A program made the translations under genes and the position numbers. Positions 14,316-21,851 of a stretch of DNA of 21,851 nucleotides are shown one piece after another; within the stretch, counting starts at the first letter, position 1; each line of letters opens with the position of its first letter. The DNA is taken from NCBI GenBank assembly GCA_003864535.1, contig BHEQ01000010.1, positions 1 through 21,851 on the forward strand, read 5' to 3'. Source of the DNA: Gammaproteobacteria bacterium (GTDB lineage: Bacteria; Pseudomonadota; Gammaproteobacteria; Cardiobacteriales; Wohlfahrtiimonadaceae). Under the pieces are notes generated by a model, which searched no databases, was not told the origin of the DNA, and saw only the letters and a list, made by a program, of their open reading frames with translations.

Positions 14316-14352
14316 AATCCTCTTATTTTGAACTCAAATTTTGGAAAAACAG

Positions 14353-17300
14353 ATGAAAGACTTACTTAATCTTTTTAAAAGCCCTGAAGATGTTAAAGAC
14401 TTTGATGCAATTAGCATCGGTCTGGCCTCACCTGAGATGATCCGTTCATGGTCATTTGGTGAAGTTAAAAAACCAGAAACTATTAACTACCGTACTTTTA
14501 AGCCCGAGCGCGATGGCTTATTTTGCGCTAAGATTTTTGGACCTGTTAAAGATTACGAATGCTTATGCGGACGCTATAAACGCCTTAAGCATCGTGGTGT
14601 GGTTTGTGAGAAATGTGGCGTTGAAGTCACGCTTGCAAAAGTGCGACGTGATCGCATGGGACATATTGATTTAGCCTCGCCTGTTGCGCATATTTGGTAT
14701 TTGAAATCACTTCCAAGCCGCATTGGTTTATTATTGGATATGACTTTACGTGATATCGAAAAAATTCTTTATTTTGAAGCGTTTGTAGTAATTGAACCAG
14801 GAATGACTCCTTTAGAAAAAGGACAAATTCTAACTGATGAAGAATATTTAGACACAGTCGATGAGCATGGCGATGATTTTATCGCACTTATGGGGGCTGA
14901 GGCGATATTTACTCTGCTCAAAGCACTCAATCTTGAAGATGATGCCTCACGTCTACGTGAAGAGCTGGAACAAACAGGCTCAGAAACTAAATTCAAGCGT
15001 TTATCCAAGCGTTTAAAATTAGTCGAGTCTTTCTTAGGTTCAACTAATAAACCTGAATGGATGATCTTAACGGTTCTCCCTGTTTTACCCCCTGATTTAC
15101 GTCCGCTTGTGCCACTAGATGGTGGACGCTTTGCGACTTCAGATTTAAATGATTTATATCGTCGGGTTATCAACAGAAATAATCGCTTAAAACGCTTACT
15201 TGAATTAACCGCGCCTGATATTATTGTGCGCAATGAAAAACGTATGCTCCAAGAAGCGGTGGATTCACTGTTAGACAATGGACGGCGTGGACGCGCTATA
15301 ACTGGTGCGAATAAGCGTCCTTTAAAATCTCTTGCAGATATGATCAAAGGCAAGCAAGGACGTTTCCGCCAGAATCTTTTGGGCAAGCGTGTTGATTACT
15401 CAGGGCGTTCGGTTATTGTTGTAGGTCCAACCTTACATCTGCATCAATGTGGTTTACCTAAAAAAATGGCTCTAGAGCTTTTTAAACCATTTATTTTCTC
15501 AAAATTAATTCGCTTAGGTTTTGCAACCACAATTAAAGCTGCCAAAAAAATGGTTGAAAAAGAAGCGGCTGAAGTTTGGGATGTTTTAGAAGATGTGATC
15601 ACCGAACATCCAATTTTATTAAATCGCGCACCAACTCTGCATAGATTAGGCATTCAAGCGTTTGAACCAGTTCTTATTGAAGGCAAGGCAATCCAATTGC
15701 ATCCTTTAGTATGTACCGCATTTAATGCTGACTTTGATGGCGATCAAATGGCGGTACATATTCCATTATCAATCGAAGCTCAGCTTGAAGCACGCACGTT
15801 GATGATGGCATCAAATAACGTCTTATCTCCAGCCAATGGCGAGCCTATAATCGTACCGTCGCAAGATGTGGTTTTAGGTTTGTACTACATGACGCGCGAG
15901 CGGATTAATGCACTTGGTGAGGATATGTTCTTTGCCAATTTTAATGAAGTGCATCGAGCTTATGTCACCAAACAAGTCCATCTTCAAGCTAAAGTACATG
16001 TACGCATGCCTGCGTGGATGATAGATGATGATGTGAACGCCGTTGGTGTGCGCCGTGTCCAAACAACAGTTGGGCGTATTTTATTATCTGAAATTTTACC
16101 AATTGGCTTACCGTTTTCTTTAATTGACAAGCCATTAGTTAAAAAAGCAATATCTAATTTGATTAATCAGGCTTATCGACGTTTAGGTTTGCAACCTTCA
16201 GTTGATTTTGCAGATAAGCTTATGTATACAGGTTTCCATTATGCGATGATTTCAGGGGCATCTGTAGGCTTTGAGGATATGGTTATCCCTAAAGAGAAAG
16301 TTAAGATTGTTAATGCGGCTGAAAAAGAAGTTAAAGAAGTTCAATATCAATATGCACAAGGTTTAGTTACCAATGGTGAACGCTATAATAAAGTAATTGA
16401 TATTTGGTCACGCACGAATGATGAAGTTGCCAAGGTTATGATGAATAATCTAGGTACTGAAAAAGTAATCAATAAAGAAGGGGTTGAAGTTGAACAAGCT
16501 TCATTTAACTCAATCTTTATGATGGCAGATTCAGGAGCGCGGGGTAGTCCTGCACAAATTCGGCAGTTAGCTGGGATGCGTGGGCTGATGGCTAAGCCTG
16601 ATGGCTCTATCATTGAAACGCCAATTACCGCAAACTTCCGTGAAGGCTTGGATGTATCTCAATACTTTATCTCAACCCATGGAGCACGAAAAGGGCTTGC
16701 CGATACTGCGCTTAAAACAGCTAACTCAGGTTACTTAACGCGGCGCTTGGTTGATGTCTCTCAAGATTTAGTTATTACCGATGCAGATTGCGGAACAACC
16801 GATGGTTTGCTTATAACTCCAGTGGTTGAAGGCGCGGATATTATCGAGCCTTTGCGTGATCGAGTTTTAGGACAAACTCTAGCGCAAGATGTGTTTGAAG
16901 CAGGCACAGATCAGCTTTTATTTGCAGCAGGAACCTTGATGGATGAAGCTGCGGTGGATATTTTAGATGAGAAAGGTGTTGATCAGGTAATTATTCGTTC
17001 ACCCGTAACTTGTGAGAATCGCTATGGTTTATGTGCTAAGTGTTATGGGCGTGATTTAGGGCGCGGACATTTGGTAAATCCTGGTGAGTCTGTCGGGGTT
17101 ATTGCGGCGCAATCAATTGGTGAACCTGGGACTCAGCTAACGATGCGGACATTCCATATTGGCGGCGCAGCATCACGAGCGGCAGCGATTACTAATGTTC
17201 AAGTTAGAACAACAGGTACGCTTAAGCTTATGAATATGAATACAGTTATCAATCGTGAAGGGAATTTAGTTTCAGTTTCGCGCTCAGGTGAGATTATTAT

Positions 17301-18567
17301 TTCAGATGAATTTGGACGCGATCGTGAGAAATATAAAGTACCGTATGGTGCGATTATTTCCGCAAAAGAAGGCGGCACAATTAAAGTCGGTCAAATAATT
17401 GCCAACTGGGATCCACATACTCATCCTGTTGTGACTGAAGTTGAAGGTAAGGCAATCTTTAGAGATTTTGAAGATGGGGTAACTGTTCAGCGTCATACAG
17501 ATGATATTACCGGGCTTTCATCAATCATGATTTTAGATCCAAAAGTACGTAGCGGCGCGGGTAAAGATATGCGTCCAGCTATTTGTTTGGTTGATAAAAA
17601 AGGTGATGATGTCTTTATTCATGGCACGAATATTCCAGCGATTTATTATCTTACTGCCAATGCAATCATTAACGTGATTGATGAGTCGGATGTAAAAATC
17701 GGTGATGTTATCGCACGTATTCCACAAGAATCATCAAAAACGCGGGATATCACAGGTGGTCTGCCACGTGTTGCCGATTTATTTGAAGCGCGTAAGCCTA
17801 AAGAAGCTGCAATCATGGCTGAAATAGCAGGCGTTGTGAGCTTTGGTAAAGAAACTAAAGGTAAGCATCGTTTAGTTATTACAGATCGTGACGGGAATGT
17901 GCATGAAGAGTTAATCCCTAAATGGCGCACGATTAATGTCTTTGAAGGTGAGTTTGTTGAAAAAGGTGAAATGGTCGTTTATGGCGAGAAGAGCTTGCAT
18001 GACATTTTACGTTTATTAGGCATTAAAGAATTAACTGCATATTTAGTCAAAGAAGTTCAAGATGTTTATCGTTTACAAGGTGTTAAGATTAATGATAAAC
18101 ATATTGAGGTTATCTTGCGCCAAATGCTGCGTAAAGTTGAGATTATTGATCCAAATGATAGCAACTTCATTAAAGCTGAACAAACCGAGCGTGTCCGTGT
18201 TTTAGAGGAAAATGATCGTATTGTCGCAAAAGGGCTTATACCTGCAACATTCCAACCAATTTTATTGGGGATCACGAAAGCATCGCTTGCGACAGAAAGC
18301 TTTATTTCAGCAGCATCTTTCCAAGAGACCACGCGCGTCTTAACAGAAGCCTCTGTACGTGGCTTACGTGATGATCTACGCGGACTTAAAGAAAACGTTA
18401 TTGTTGGACGCTTGATCCCATCAGGGACAGGACTTGCATATCATATGGAACGCCGTGGTGGCAAAAGCATCAAACGCGCAGCGCGCGCAGCGGTATTTGA
18501 TACGACTGAATTTGGGCATATCCCCACGCGAACATCACCAATTACAAGTACTGATGATGATATTTAG
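14353..18567 (+). CDS. rpoC: DNA-directed RNA polymerase subunit beta'
   Basis: This 1404-residue beta' subunit is close to E. coli in length. I take ATG 14353 (MKDLLNLFKSPEDVKDFDAI), not the in-frame TTG 12 nt upstream. It aligns with the E. coli N-terminus, has GGAA 7 nt before it, and puts the catalytic Asp triad of NADFDGDQ at 460, 462 and 464, the E. coli numbers. The first zinc site is Cys70, Cys72, Cys85 and Cys88 (ECLCGRY...CEKCG). The second uses DADCGT with CENRYGLCAKCYG. The bridge/trigger-loop region (GEPGTQLTMRTFHIGGAAS) is intact. The C-terminus ends in a short acidic tail, TSTDDDI. A UUCG-loop terminator follows 44 nt later. Confidence 0.99.
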   Translation: MKDLLNLFKSPEDVKDFDAISIGLASPEMIRSWSFGEVKKPETINYRTFKPERDGLFCAKIFGPVKDYECLCGRYKRLKHRGVVCEKCGVEVTLAKVRRDRMGHIDLASPVAHIWYLKSLPSRIGLLLDMTLRDIEKILYFEAFVVIEPGMTPLEKGQILTDEEYLDTVDEHGDDFIALMGAEAIFTLLKALNLEDDASRLREELEQTGSETKFKRLSKRLKLVESFLGSTNKPEWMILTVLPVLPPDLRPLVPLDGGRFATSDLNDLYRRVINRNNRLKRLLELTAPDIIVRNEKRMLQEAVDSLLDNGRRGRAITGANKRPLKSLADMIKGKQGRFRQNLLGKRVDYSGRSVIVVGPTLHLHQCGLPKKMALELFKPFIFSKLIRLGFATTIKAAKKMVEKEAAEVWDVLEDVITEHPILLNRAPTLHRLGIQAFEPVLIEGKAIQLHPLVCTAFNADFDGDQMAVHIPLSIEAQLEARTLMMASNNVLSPANGEPIIVPSQDVVLGLYYMTRERINALGEDMFFANFNEVHRAYVTKQVHLQAKVHVRMPAWMIDDDVNAVGVRRVQTTVGRILLSEILPIGLPFSLIDKPLVKKAISNLINQAYRRLGLQPSVDFADKLMYTGFHYAMISGASVGFEDMVIPKEKVKIVNAAEKEVKEVQYQYAQGLVTNGERYNKVIDIWSRTNDEVAKVMMNNLGTEKVINKEGVEVEQASFNSIFMMADSGARGSPAQIRQLAGMRGLMAKPDGSIIETPITANFREGLDVSQYFISTHGARKGLADTALKTANSGYLTRRLVDVSQDLVITDADCGTTDGLLITPVVEGADIIEPLRDRVLGQTLAQDVFEAGTDQLLFAAGTLMDEAAVDILDEKGVDQVIIRSPVTCENRYGLCAKCYGRDLGRGHLVNPGESVGVIAAQSIGEPGTQLTMRTFHIGGAASRAAAITNVQVRTTGTLKLMNMNTVINREGNLVSVSRSGEIIISDEFGRDREKYKVPYGAIISAKEGGTIKVGQIIANWDPHTHPVVTEVEGKAIFRDFEDGVTVQRHTDDITGLSSIMILDPKVRSGAGKDMRPAICLVDKKGDDVFIHGTNIPAIYYLTANAIINVIDESDVKIGDVIARIPQESSKTRDITGGLPRVADLFEARKPKEAAIMAEIAGVVSFGKETKGKHRLVITDRDGNVHEELIPKWRTINVFEGEFVEKGEMVVYGEKSLHDILRLLGIKELTAYLVKEVQDVYRLQGVKINDKHIEVILRQMLRKVEIIDPNDSNFIKAEQTERVRVLEENDRIVAKGLIPATFQPILLGITKASLATESFISAASFQETTRVLTEASVRGLRDDLRGLKENVIVGRLIPSGTGLAYHMERRGGKSIKRAARAAVFDTTEFGHIPTRTSPITSTDDDI

Positions 18568-18610
18568 AATGTGATTTCAAGCTGCAATGCAAAGCATTAT
18601 GTAAGCTTTT

Positions 18611-18633
18611 AAACGCCCTTCGGGGCGTTTCCT
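18611..18633 (+). terminator. Rho-independent terminator after rpoC
   Basis: AAACGCCC (18611-18618), loop TTCG, GGGCGTTT (18623-18630): a perfect 8-bp stem with a UUCG tetraloop. The T run after the stem is short (TTTCC), so some readthrough into nusB is plausible. Confidence 0.88.
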
Positions 18634-18678
18634 ATCTAAATATTACATTTCAAACCTTATATTCCAAGGATTATAATT

Positions 18679-19158
18679 ATGAGTACTCATTCTAAAAAAG
18701 TACGCCCCAAGCAAGGTCGGACTTATGCACGGCGTTTTGCGATGCAAGCCTTTTATCAATGGCAATTAGTCCATACCGATGTTGCAAGCCTGCGTTCCCA
18801 ATTTGCAGATAATGAAGATTTTCATTTAGCTGATAATGAATATTTTTTTGAGATTCTAAATGGAGTTTTTAAAGATACTCAATATCTAGATGATATCATA
18901 AGCCCGTTCTTAGACCGCCCTATAGATCAATTAGATGCAGTTGAACACGGAATATTATGGGTTGGTACTTTTGAGCTTATGCACAAAATCGACATTCCTT
19001 ATCGAGTGATCATCAATGAAGCCGTAGAAATAGCGAAACGCTTTGGTGCGGAGGGCGGACATAAATTTATTAACGGTATTTTAGATAAAATCGCTAAAAA
19101 TCATCGTTTAGATATTATATTAGAACCTTCGGATAATCCAGCAACGCCATTAAGTTAA
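18679..19158 (+). CDS. nusB: Transcription antitermination factor NusB
   Basis: This 159-residue, all-helical NusB binds boxA RNA with NusE (S10) in rRNA antitermination complexes. Diagnostic stretches are TYARRFAMQAFYQWQ near the start, DQLDAVEHGILWVGTFEL in the middle and YRVIINEAVEIAKRFGAEG then KFINGILDKIAK at the end. AAGGA lies about 9 nt before the ATG. It usually sits in rib/thiL clusters. Here it stands alone 111 nt behind rpoC beyond a terminator, convergent with a TRAP gene. It probably has its own promoter in the gap or depends on readthrough; no clear promoter is visible. Confidence 0.95.
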   Translation: MSTHSKKVRPKQGRTYARRFAMQAFYQWQLVHTDVASLRSQFADNEDFHLADNEYFFEILNGVFKDTQYLDDIISPFLDRPIDQLDAVEHGILWVGTFELMHKIDIPYRVIINEAVEIAKRFGAEGGHKFINGILDKIAKNHRLDIILEPSDNPATPLS

Positions 19159-19196
19159 GGATTTACTGAGCTTCCCCCTAAATCTACCGAAGATTG

Positions 19197-19244
19197 AGGA
19201 CCTTTACAGCTCCTCCCCTGCGAAGGGGAGTTGGGAGGGTGGCT
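19197..19244 (+). repeat. Interspersed hairpin repeat, copy 4; possible bidirectional terminator
   Basis: It contains CCTTTACAGCTCCTCCCCTG, CGAAGGGGAG, TTGGGAGGGTGG. CTCCCC/GGGGAG pair around TGCGAA. It lies between convergent nusB and dctP, where a hairpin could stop transcription from both sides, although no long T run is present. Confidence 0.82.
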
Positions 19245-19265
19245 TATTTAATTGCGGAGTAGTTA

Positions 19266-20315
19266 CTAATTATCTAATAAACTATTTAATGCCTCGAATA
19301 AACCTTCTCCATCTTTTCCTGCTTTTGTCATCTTATCAATCCATTTTTGCCTCAAAGGGATACTTAAATTCAGGAGTTTTTCATACTCTATGTCACTGAA
19401 AGTAGTCATTGTATGCCCTTCTCTTTTAGCCGAACCTTTATTTTTTAAGACTTCAGCATCCCATACTTTAGCAGCCTGTGTGACTAAGGGAAGACCAGAA
19501 TTTTGATCAATTACTTTTTTAAGATCGTCACTCAGTGAATTATATTTATCCTTATTCATCAAAATAGAAAAAGACGCAGCACCCAAATAATTTTTACCTT
19601 CTGGCATTTGAGTATGAAACTTGGTTAGAGAGTTTAAATTAACTGCTTGTGCCACTTGCCATGATATAACTACACCTGCAGTCACATTATTTGTAATTTG
19701 CTCAATAATATGGTCAGGTCCCTTAGTTGTTAAAGAAATTACATCAAATGTACTCATGGTATTTCTAACATACTTACCCGCAACATTAAGCTTTAATCCT
19801 TTTAAATCTGCAAGTGTCTCAATTTTTTTATCTTTAGTATGAATCTCAGTACCGCCACCTGCAAAAAAGGCTAATACTTTAAAATCAGCAAAAGCTGTAA
19901 ACTCATCTTGTGCATGTGTTTCATAAAAGTTCCATAGAGCTAGGGAGCTTGACAGAGAATCTTTTATCATAAAAGGTAATTCGATCGCTTCAAAGATAGG
20001 GAAATTACCTGGTATCATATTAGGCAAAACCCAGCCAATATCAGCTTTACCTCGTTTAATCTGTTCAAATATTTCATCAGAAGACCTGCCTGCTTCTAAT
20101 GACATTGCAGGATATATTGCACACAAAAGTTGGCCCCCTGAATCCTTTTTAATCTTTGCGCACCACGGCTCAAAAACTTGTTTTTGCGCAGGAGATTCTG
20201 CGGGTAAAAAATGTGATATTTTTAAAGTAATCGGCTCAGCAACAGCATAGCTCGTGAGAGAGTAACTTATAGACAAGAGAGTCGTGCTCATAAATATTTT
20301 AAATTGATTTGACAT
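19266..20315 (-). CDS. dctP: TRAP transporter substrate-binding protein, DctP family
   Basis: This 349-residue periplasmic protein has an N-terminal signal peptide (hydrophobic core about residues 8-23, likely cleavage after Ala26 in SYAVA-EP). It follows the DctP fold: ITLKISHFLPAESPAQKQVFEPW at the start, GKADIGWVLPNMIPGNFPIFEAIELPFM (about 90-117), and LKGLKLNVAGKYVRNTMSTF with the arginine usually used to bind a ligand carboxylate. Such proteins deliver organic acids to a DctQ/DctM membrane pair. No membrane genes are adjacent in this window, so its partners are elsewhere. The ligand cannot be told. The ribosome site is a weak AAAGAGAAAG. It is convergent with nusB and divergent from pilU. 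Gene symbol is family-level. Confidence 0.88.
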   Translation of the reverse strand: MSNQFKIFMSTTLLSISYSLTSYAVAEPITLKISHFLPAESPAQKQVFEPWCAKIKKDSGGQLLCAIYPAMSLEAGRSSDEIFEQIKRGKADIGWVLPNMIPGNFPIFEAIELPFMIKDSLSSSLALWNFYETHAQDEFTAFADFKVLAFFAGGGTEIHTKDKKIETLADLKGLKLNVAGKYVRNTMSTFDVISLTTKGPDHIIEQITNNVTAGVVISWQVAQAVNLNSLTKFHTQMPEGKNYLGAASFSILMNKDKYNSLSDDLKKVIDQNSGLPLVTQAAKVWDAEVLKNKGSAKREGHTMTTFSDIEYEKLLNLSIPLRQKWIDKMTKAGKDGEGLFEALNSLLDN

Positions 20316-20884
20316 TATCTTTCTCTTTTTTTAGGTTTAGGCGAATTCATCTATCTGATGAGAACATCTATTTATACTTTTTCAGCTGACCTAATATTAT
20401 TAAGATGCCTATTTAACTAAGTAAACTGCGTTTTTAATAATATTGCAATCCTTGGAAAATCTAATTTATAGAAGTTATCTTATGTAGATGTGAGGGTGAT
20501 TGTAACAGAGGTTTTTTGTCAACTTTAATTCTTTAGTTAATTTTACTTAACCTTTAGTTCTTTAATTAAAAGCTTACTTAATGGCATATTTATTAATAGG
20601 GATTACTCAAAATAGCTGTTTAATTAAATTAATGATTTACATGCTTGCTCTGCTATAAAAACCGAATAAATAGGTAGACCCATAAGGCTAAGGTTCTCTA
20701 GTGCTCACGTTAACGTACCTATACGCAAGCTTACTTTAAATAACTTAGATTAACCTTTAATGAGTTAACTTATTAAGTTGGATCAAGTTAATACAATTAG
20801 CTATAATTAACTATTAATTTGGATCGACAAAATACAGTCTAATTTTATTACCTTAATTTATCTTGCTTAGTACACTGAGAAATA
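20316..20884. promoter_or_regulatory. 569-bp gene-free region between divergent dctP and pilU
   Basis: No ORF with coding character or RNA gene is recognised. Seen: an 11-bp inverted repeat AATATTATTAA/TTAATAATATT (20393-20403 with 20434-20444); TTGACA on the minus strand at about 20516-20521 without a -10 at correct spacing; ATAGGTA/TACCTAT arms (20670-20676 with 20716-20722) around a more GC-rich stretch containing ACGTTAACGT; and a direct repeat TATTAAGTTGGATCAA/TATTAATTTGGATCGA (20771 and 20812) flanking a promoter-like sequence. Confidence 0.6.
20778..20807 (+). promoter_or_regulatory. Candidate sigma-70 promoter for pilU
   Basis: TTGGAT (20778-20783), an 18-nt spacer and a perfect TATAAT (20802-20807) lie about 77 nt upstream of the pilU ATG. 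The direct repeat TATTAAkTTGGATCrA overlaps the -35 and recurs 41 bp downstream near the probable start of transcription. Confidence 0.5.
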
Positions 20885-21851
20885 ATGGATATTACCCCTT
20901 ACCTACGCCTAATGGCTGTAAAAGAAGCATCGGATTTATTCTTTTATCCTGATGTGCCCGTTTATATTAAATCAAATGGAGTGATGCACAAAGTTGGTAA
21001 GCATAAGCTTACCAATGAGAATGTGCGCCACTTTATCTACTCATTATTAAATGAGGATCAAATCACTGAGTATGAGCGCGAGCTTGAGTTAAATATTTCG
21101 CTTAAAGTCGAAGATATTGGACGTTTTCGGGTCAATATGTTTCACCAAAGAGGTGAGCTTGGAATGGTGATTCGTTACATTAAAAGTATAATTCCAGGAA
21201 TAGAGGAATTAGGCTTACCAATTGTATTAAGAGATTTAGTGATGGAGAAAAGGGGCTTGATTCTAGTTGTTGGTGCAACAGGATCAGGCAAATCGACAAC
21301 ACTTGCAGCAATCGTTTCGCATCGGGCTAATGTCAGCTCTGGACATATTTTAACTATAGAAGATCCGATTGAGTTCGTGTATGAGCACAGCCGCTCTATT
21401 ATCGGGCAGCGCGAGATTGGTATAGATACTCATTCTTATGACCGTGCCTTAGAGTCCGCAATGCGAGAAGCGCCAGATGTTATTCTAATCGGAGAAGTTA
21501 GAACGCGTTCGGTAATGCACTCAGCCTTACATTTCTCGATTACAGGGCATTTATGTTTAAGTACTTTGCATGCCAATAATGCGGTAACATCTCTAGAACG
21601 CATAATTAATTTTTTCCCAGAAGATAGTCGTGGATCTCTAATGATGGATTTATCTTTAAACCTTGTTGCGATTATTTCACAACGTCTTATTCAAGATGTT
21701 AATGGCAAAAATATCGTCGCAGTTGAGGTAATGCTAAATACACCATATATAGCCGATCTAATTCAGAAAGGAAAATTAGATATGATCGGCGCGGCTATGG
21801 AAAATGGTGGCTCATCAGGAATGATGTCTTTTGATCAAGCACTATATAAAC
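20885..21851 (+). CDS. pilU: Type IV pilus retraction ATPase PilU (partial, 3' end beyond window)
   Basis: 322 codons are visible. This is a PilT/VirB11-type secretion ATPase: an N-terminal PAS-like domain (YLRLMAVKEASDLFF, GRFRVNMFHQRGELGMVIR), Walker A GATGSGKST (residues 130-138), the Asp box ILTIEDPIEF, Walker B DVILIGEVR (about 198-206), and the His box ITGHLCLSTLHANNA. GEVR and MDLSLNL are more like PilU than PilT. It works with PilT in retracting type IV pili at the inner membrane. No pilT precedes it, which is unusual because pilT-pilU are often adjacent. The start ATG has only a weak GAGA ribosome site; upstream frames offer no better start. Confidence 0.93.
   Translation, partial: MDITPYLRLMAVKEASDLFFYPDVPVYIKSNGVMHKVGKHKLTNENVRHFIYSLLNEDQITEYERELELNISLKVEDIGRFRVNMFHQRGELGMVIRYIKSIIPGIEELGLPIVLRDLVMEKRGLILVVGATGSGKSTTLAAIVSHRANVSSGHILTIEDPIEFVYEHSRSIIGQREIGIDTHSYDRALESAMREAPDVILIGEVRTRSVMHSALHFSITGHLCLSTLHANNAVTSLERIINFFPEDSRGSLMMDLSLNLVAIISQRLIQDVNGKNIVAVEVMLNTPYIADLIQKGKLDMIGAAMENGGSSGMMSFDQALYK

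Noticed and set aside
14341..14352. TTG start adding four residues to RpoC
   Set aside because: ATG 14353 matches the E. coli N-terminus and numbering, and the GGAA ribosome site lies inside the proposed extension.
14769..15386. 205-codon open frame antisense to rpoC
   Set aside because: It is low-complexity Ser/Lys/Arg composition typical of an opposite-strand shadow, with no supporting signals.
20361..20423. 20-codon ORF (MRTSIYTFSADLILLRCLFN)
   Set aside because: No ribosome site, no homology, and random ORFs this short are expected.
20500..20521. Minus-strand promoter for dctP with TTGACA
   Set aside because: TACAAT follows after only 12 nt and no -10 box lies at 16-18 nt, so the pair is not credible.
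1..21851. tRNA or rRNA genes, insertion sequences, prophage
   Set aside because: No cloverleaf-like sequence, rRNA segment, transposase or phage gene was found on reading both strands.

Overview
The window reads as an A+T-rich gammaproteobacterial chromosome. RpoB, RpoC, L10 and PilU match gammaproteobacterial forms closely. The rplJ leader carries the enterobacterial-type L10 leader motifs, and the rplL-rpoB gap holds an attenuator hairpin very like that of E. coli. I cannot name the genus; a lineage such as Cardiobacteriales is possible but not shown.

Region 1 (1-6734, minus strand) is a catabolic operon, transcribed from about 6.8 kb towards position 1. The order is: a free-standing PRD-domain protein, a glycine-rich SFCGS-family protein, a DUF4312 protein, DUF4311 and DUF4310 membrane proteins, a cog3964-type amidohydrolase/deacetylase, a DgaE-family PLP ammonia lyase, a DgaF-family KDGP aldolase, and a multidomain HTH/PRD regulator that runs off the left edge. 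The regulator reading frame is broken at a short AATT repeat. The likely logic is: import an acylated 2-amino sugar acid (or a similar compound) through the DUF4310/4311 membrane pair, remove the acyl group, eliminate ammonia to a 2-keto-3-deoxy acid (phosphate), and cleave it to pyruvate and an aldehyde. The transport step is uncharacterised as far as I know. No kinase and no canonical PTS EII gene is present in the window. This is the best candidate here for an undescribed system. Short tandem repeats sit on the stop codons of three of its genes.

Region 2 (6735-7201) is a divergent control region with a 12-bp inverted repeat, one copy of an interspersed repeat, and the rplK leader.

Region 3 (7202-19158, plus strand) is rplK-rplA-rplJ-rplL-rpoB-rpoC followed by nusB. 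The usual upstream partners secE-nusG and downstream partners rpsL-rpsG-fusA are not adjacent. Regulatory structure is rich: a probable L1 site, an L10 leader, an rplL-rpoB attenuator, a five-unit decamer array, a candidate rpoB promoter under a palindrome, and a large hairpin between rpoB and rpoC. A UUCG-tetraloop terminator follows rpoC.

Region 4 (19159-21851) holds an interspersed repeat between convergent nusB and an orphan TRAP substrate-binding protein gene (minus strand), then a 569-bp gene-free stretch, and the 5' part of pilU (plus strand, cut by the window end).

Four copies of one GC-rich hairpin repeat family (core motif around TTTACAGCTCCTCCCCT) are scattered through the intergenic spaces, against an otherwise A+T-rich background.
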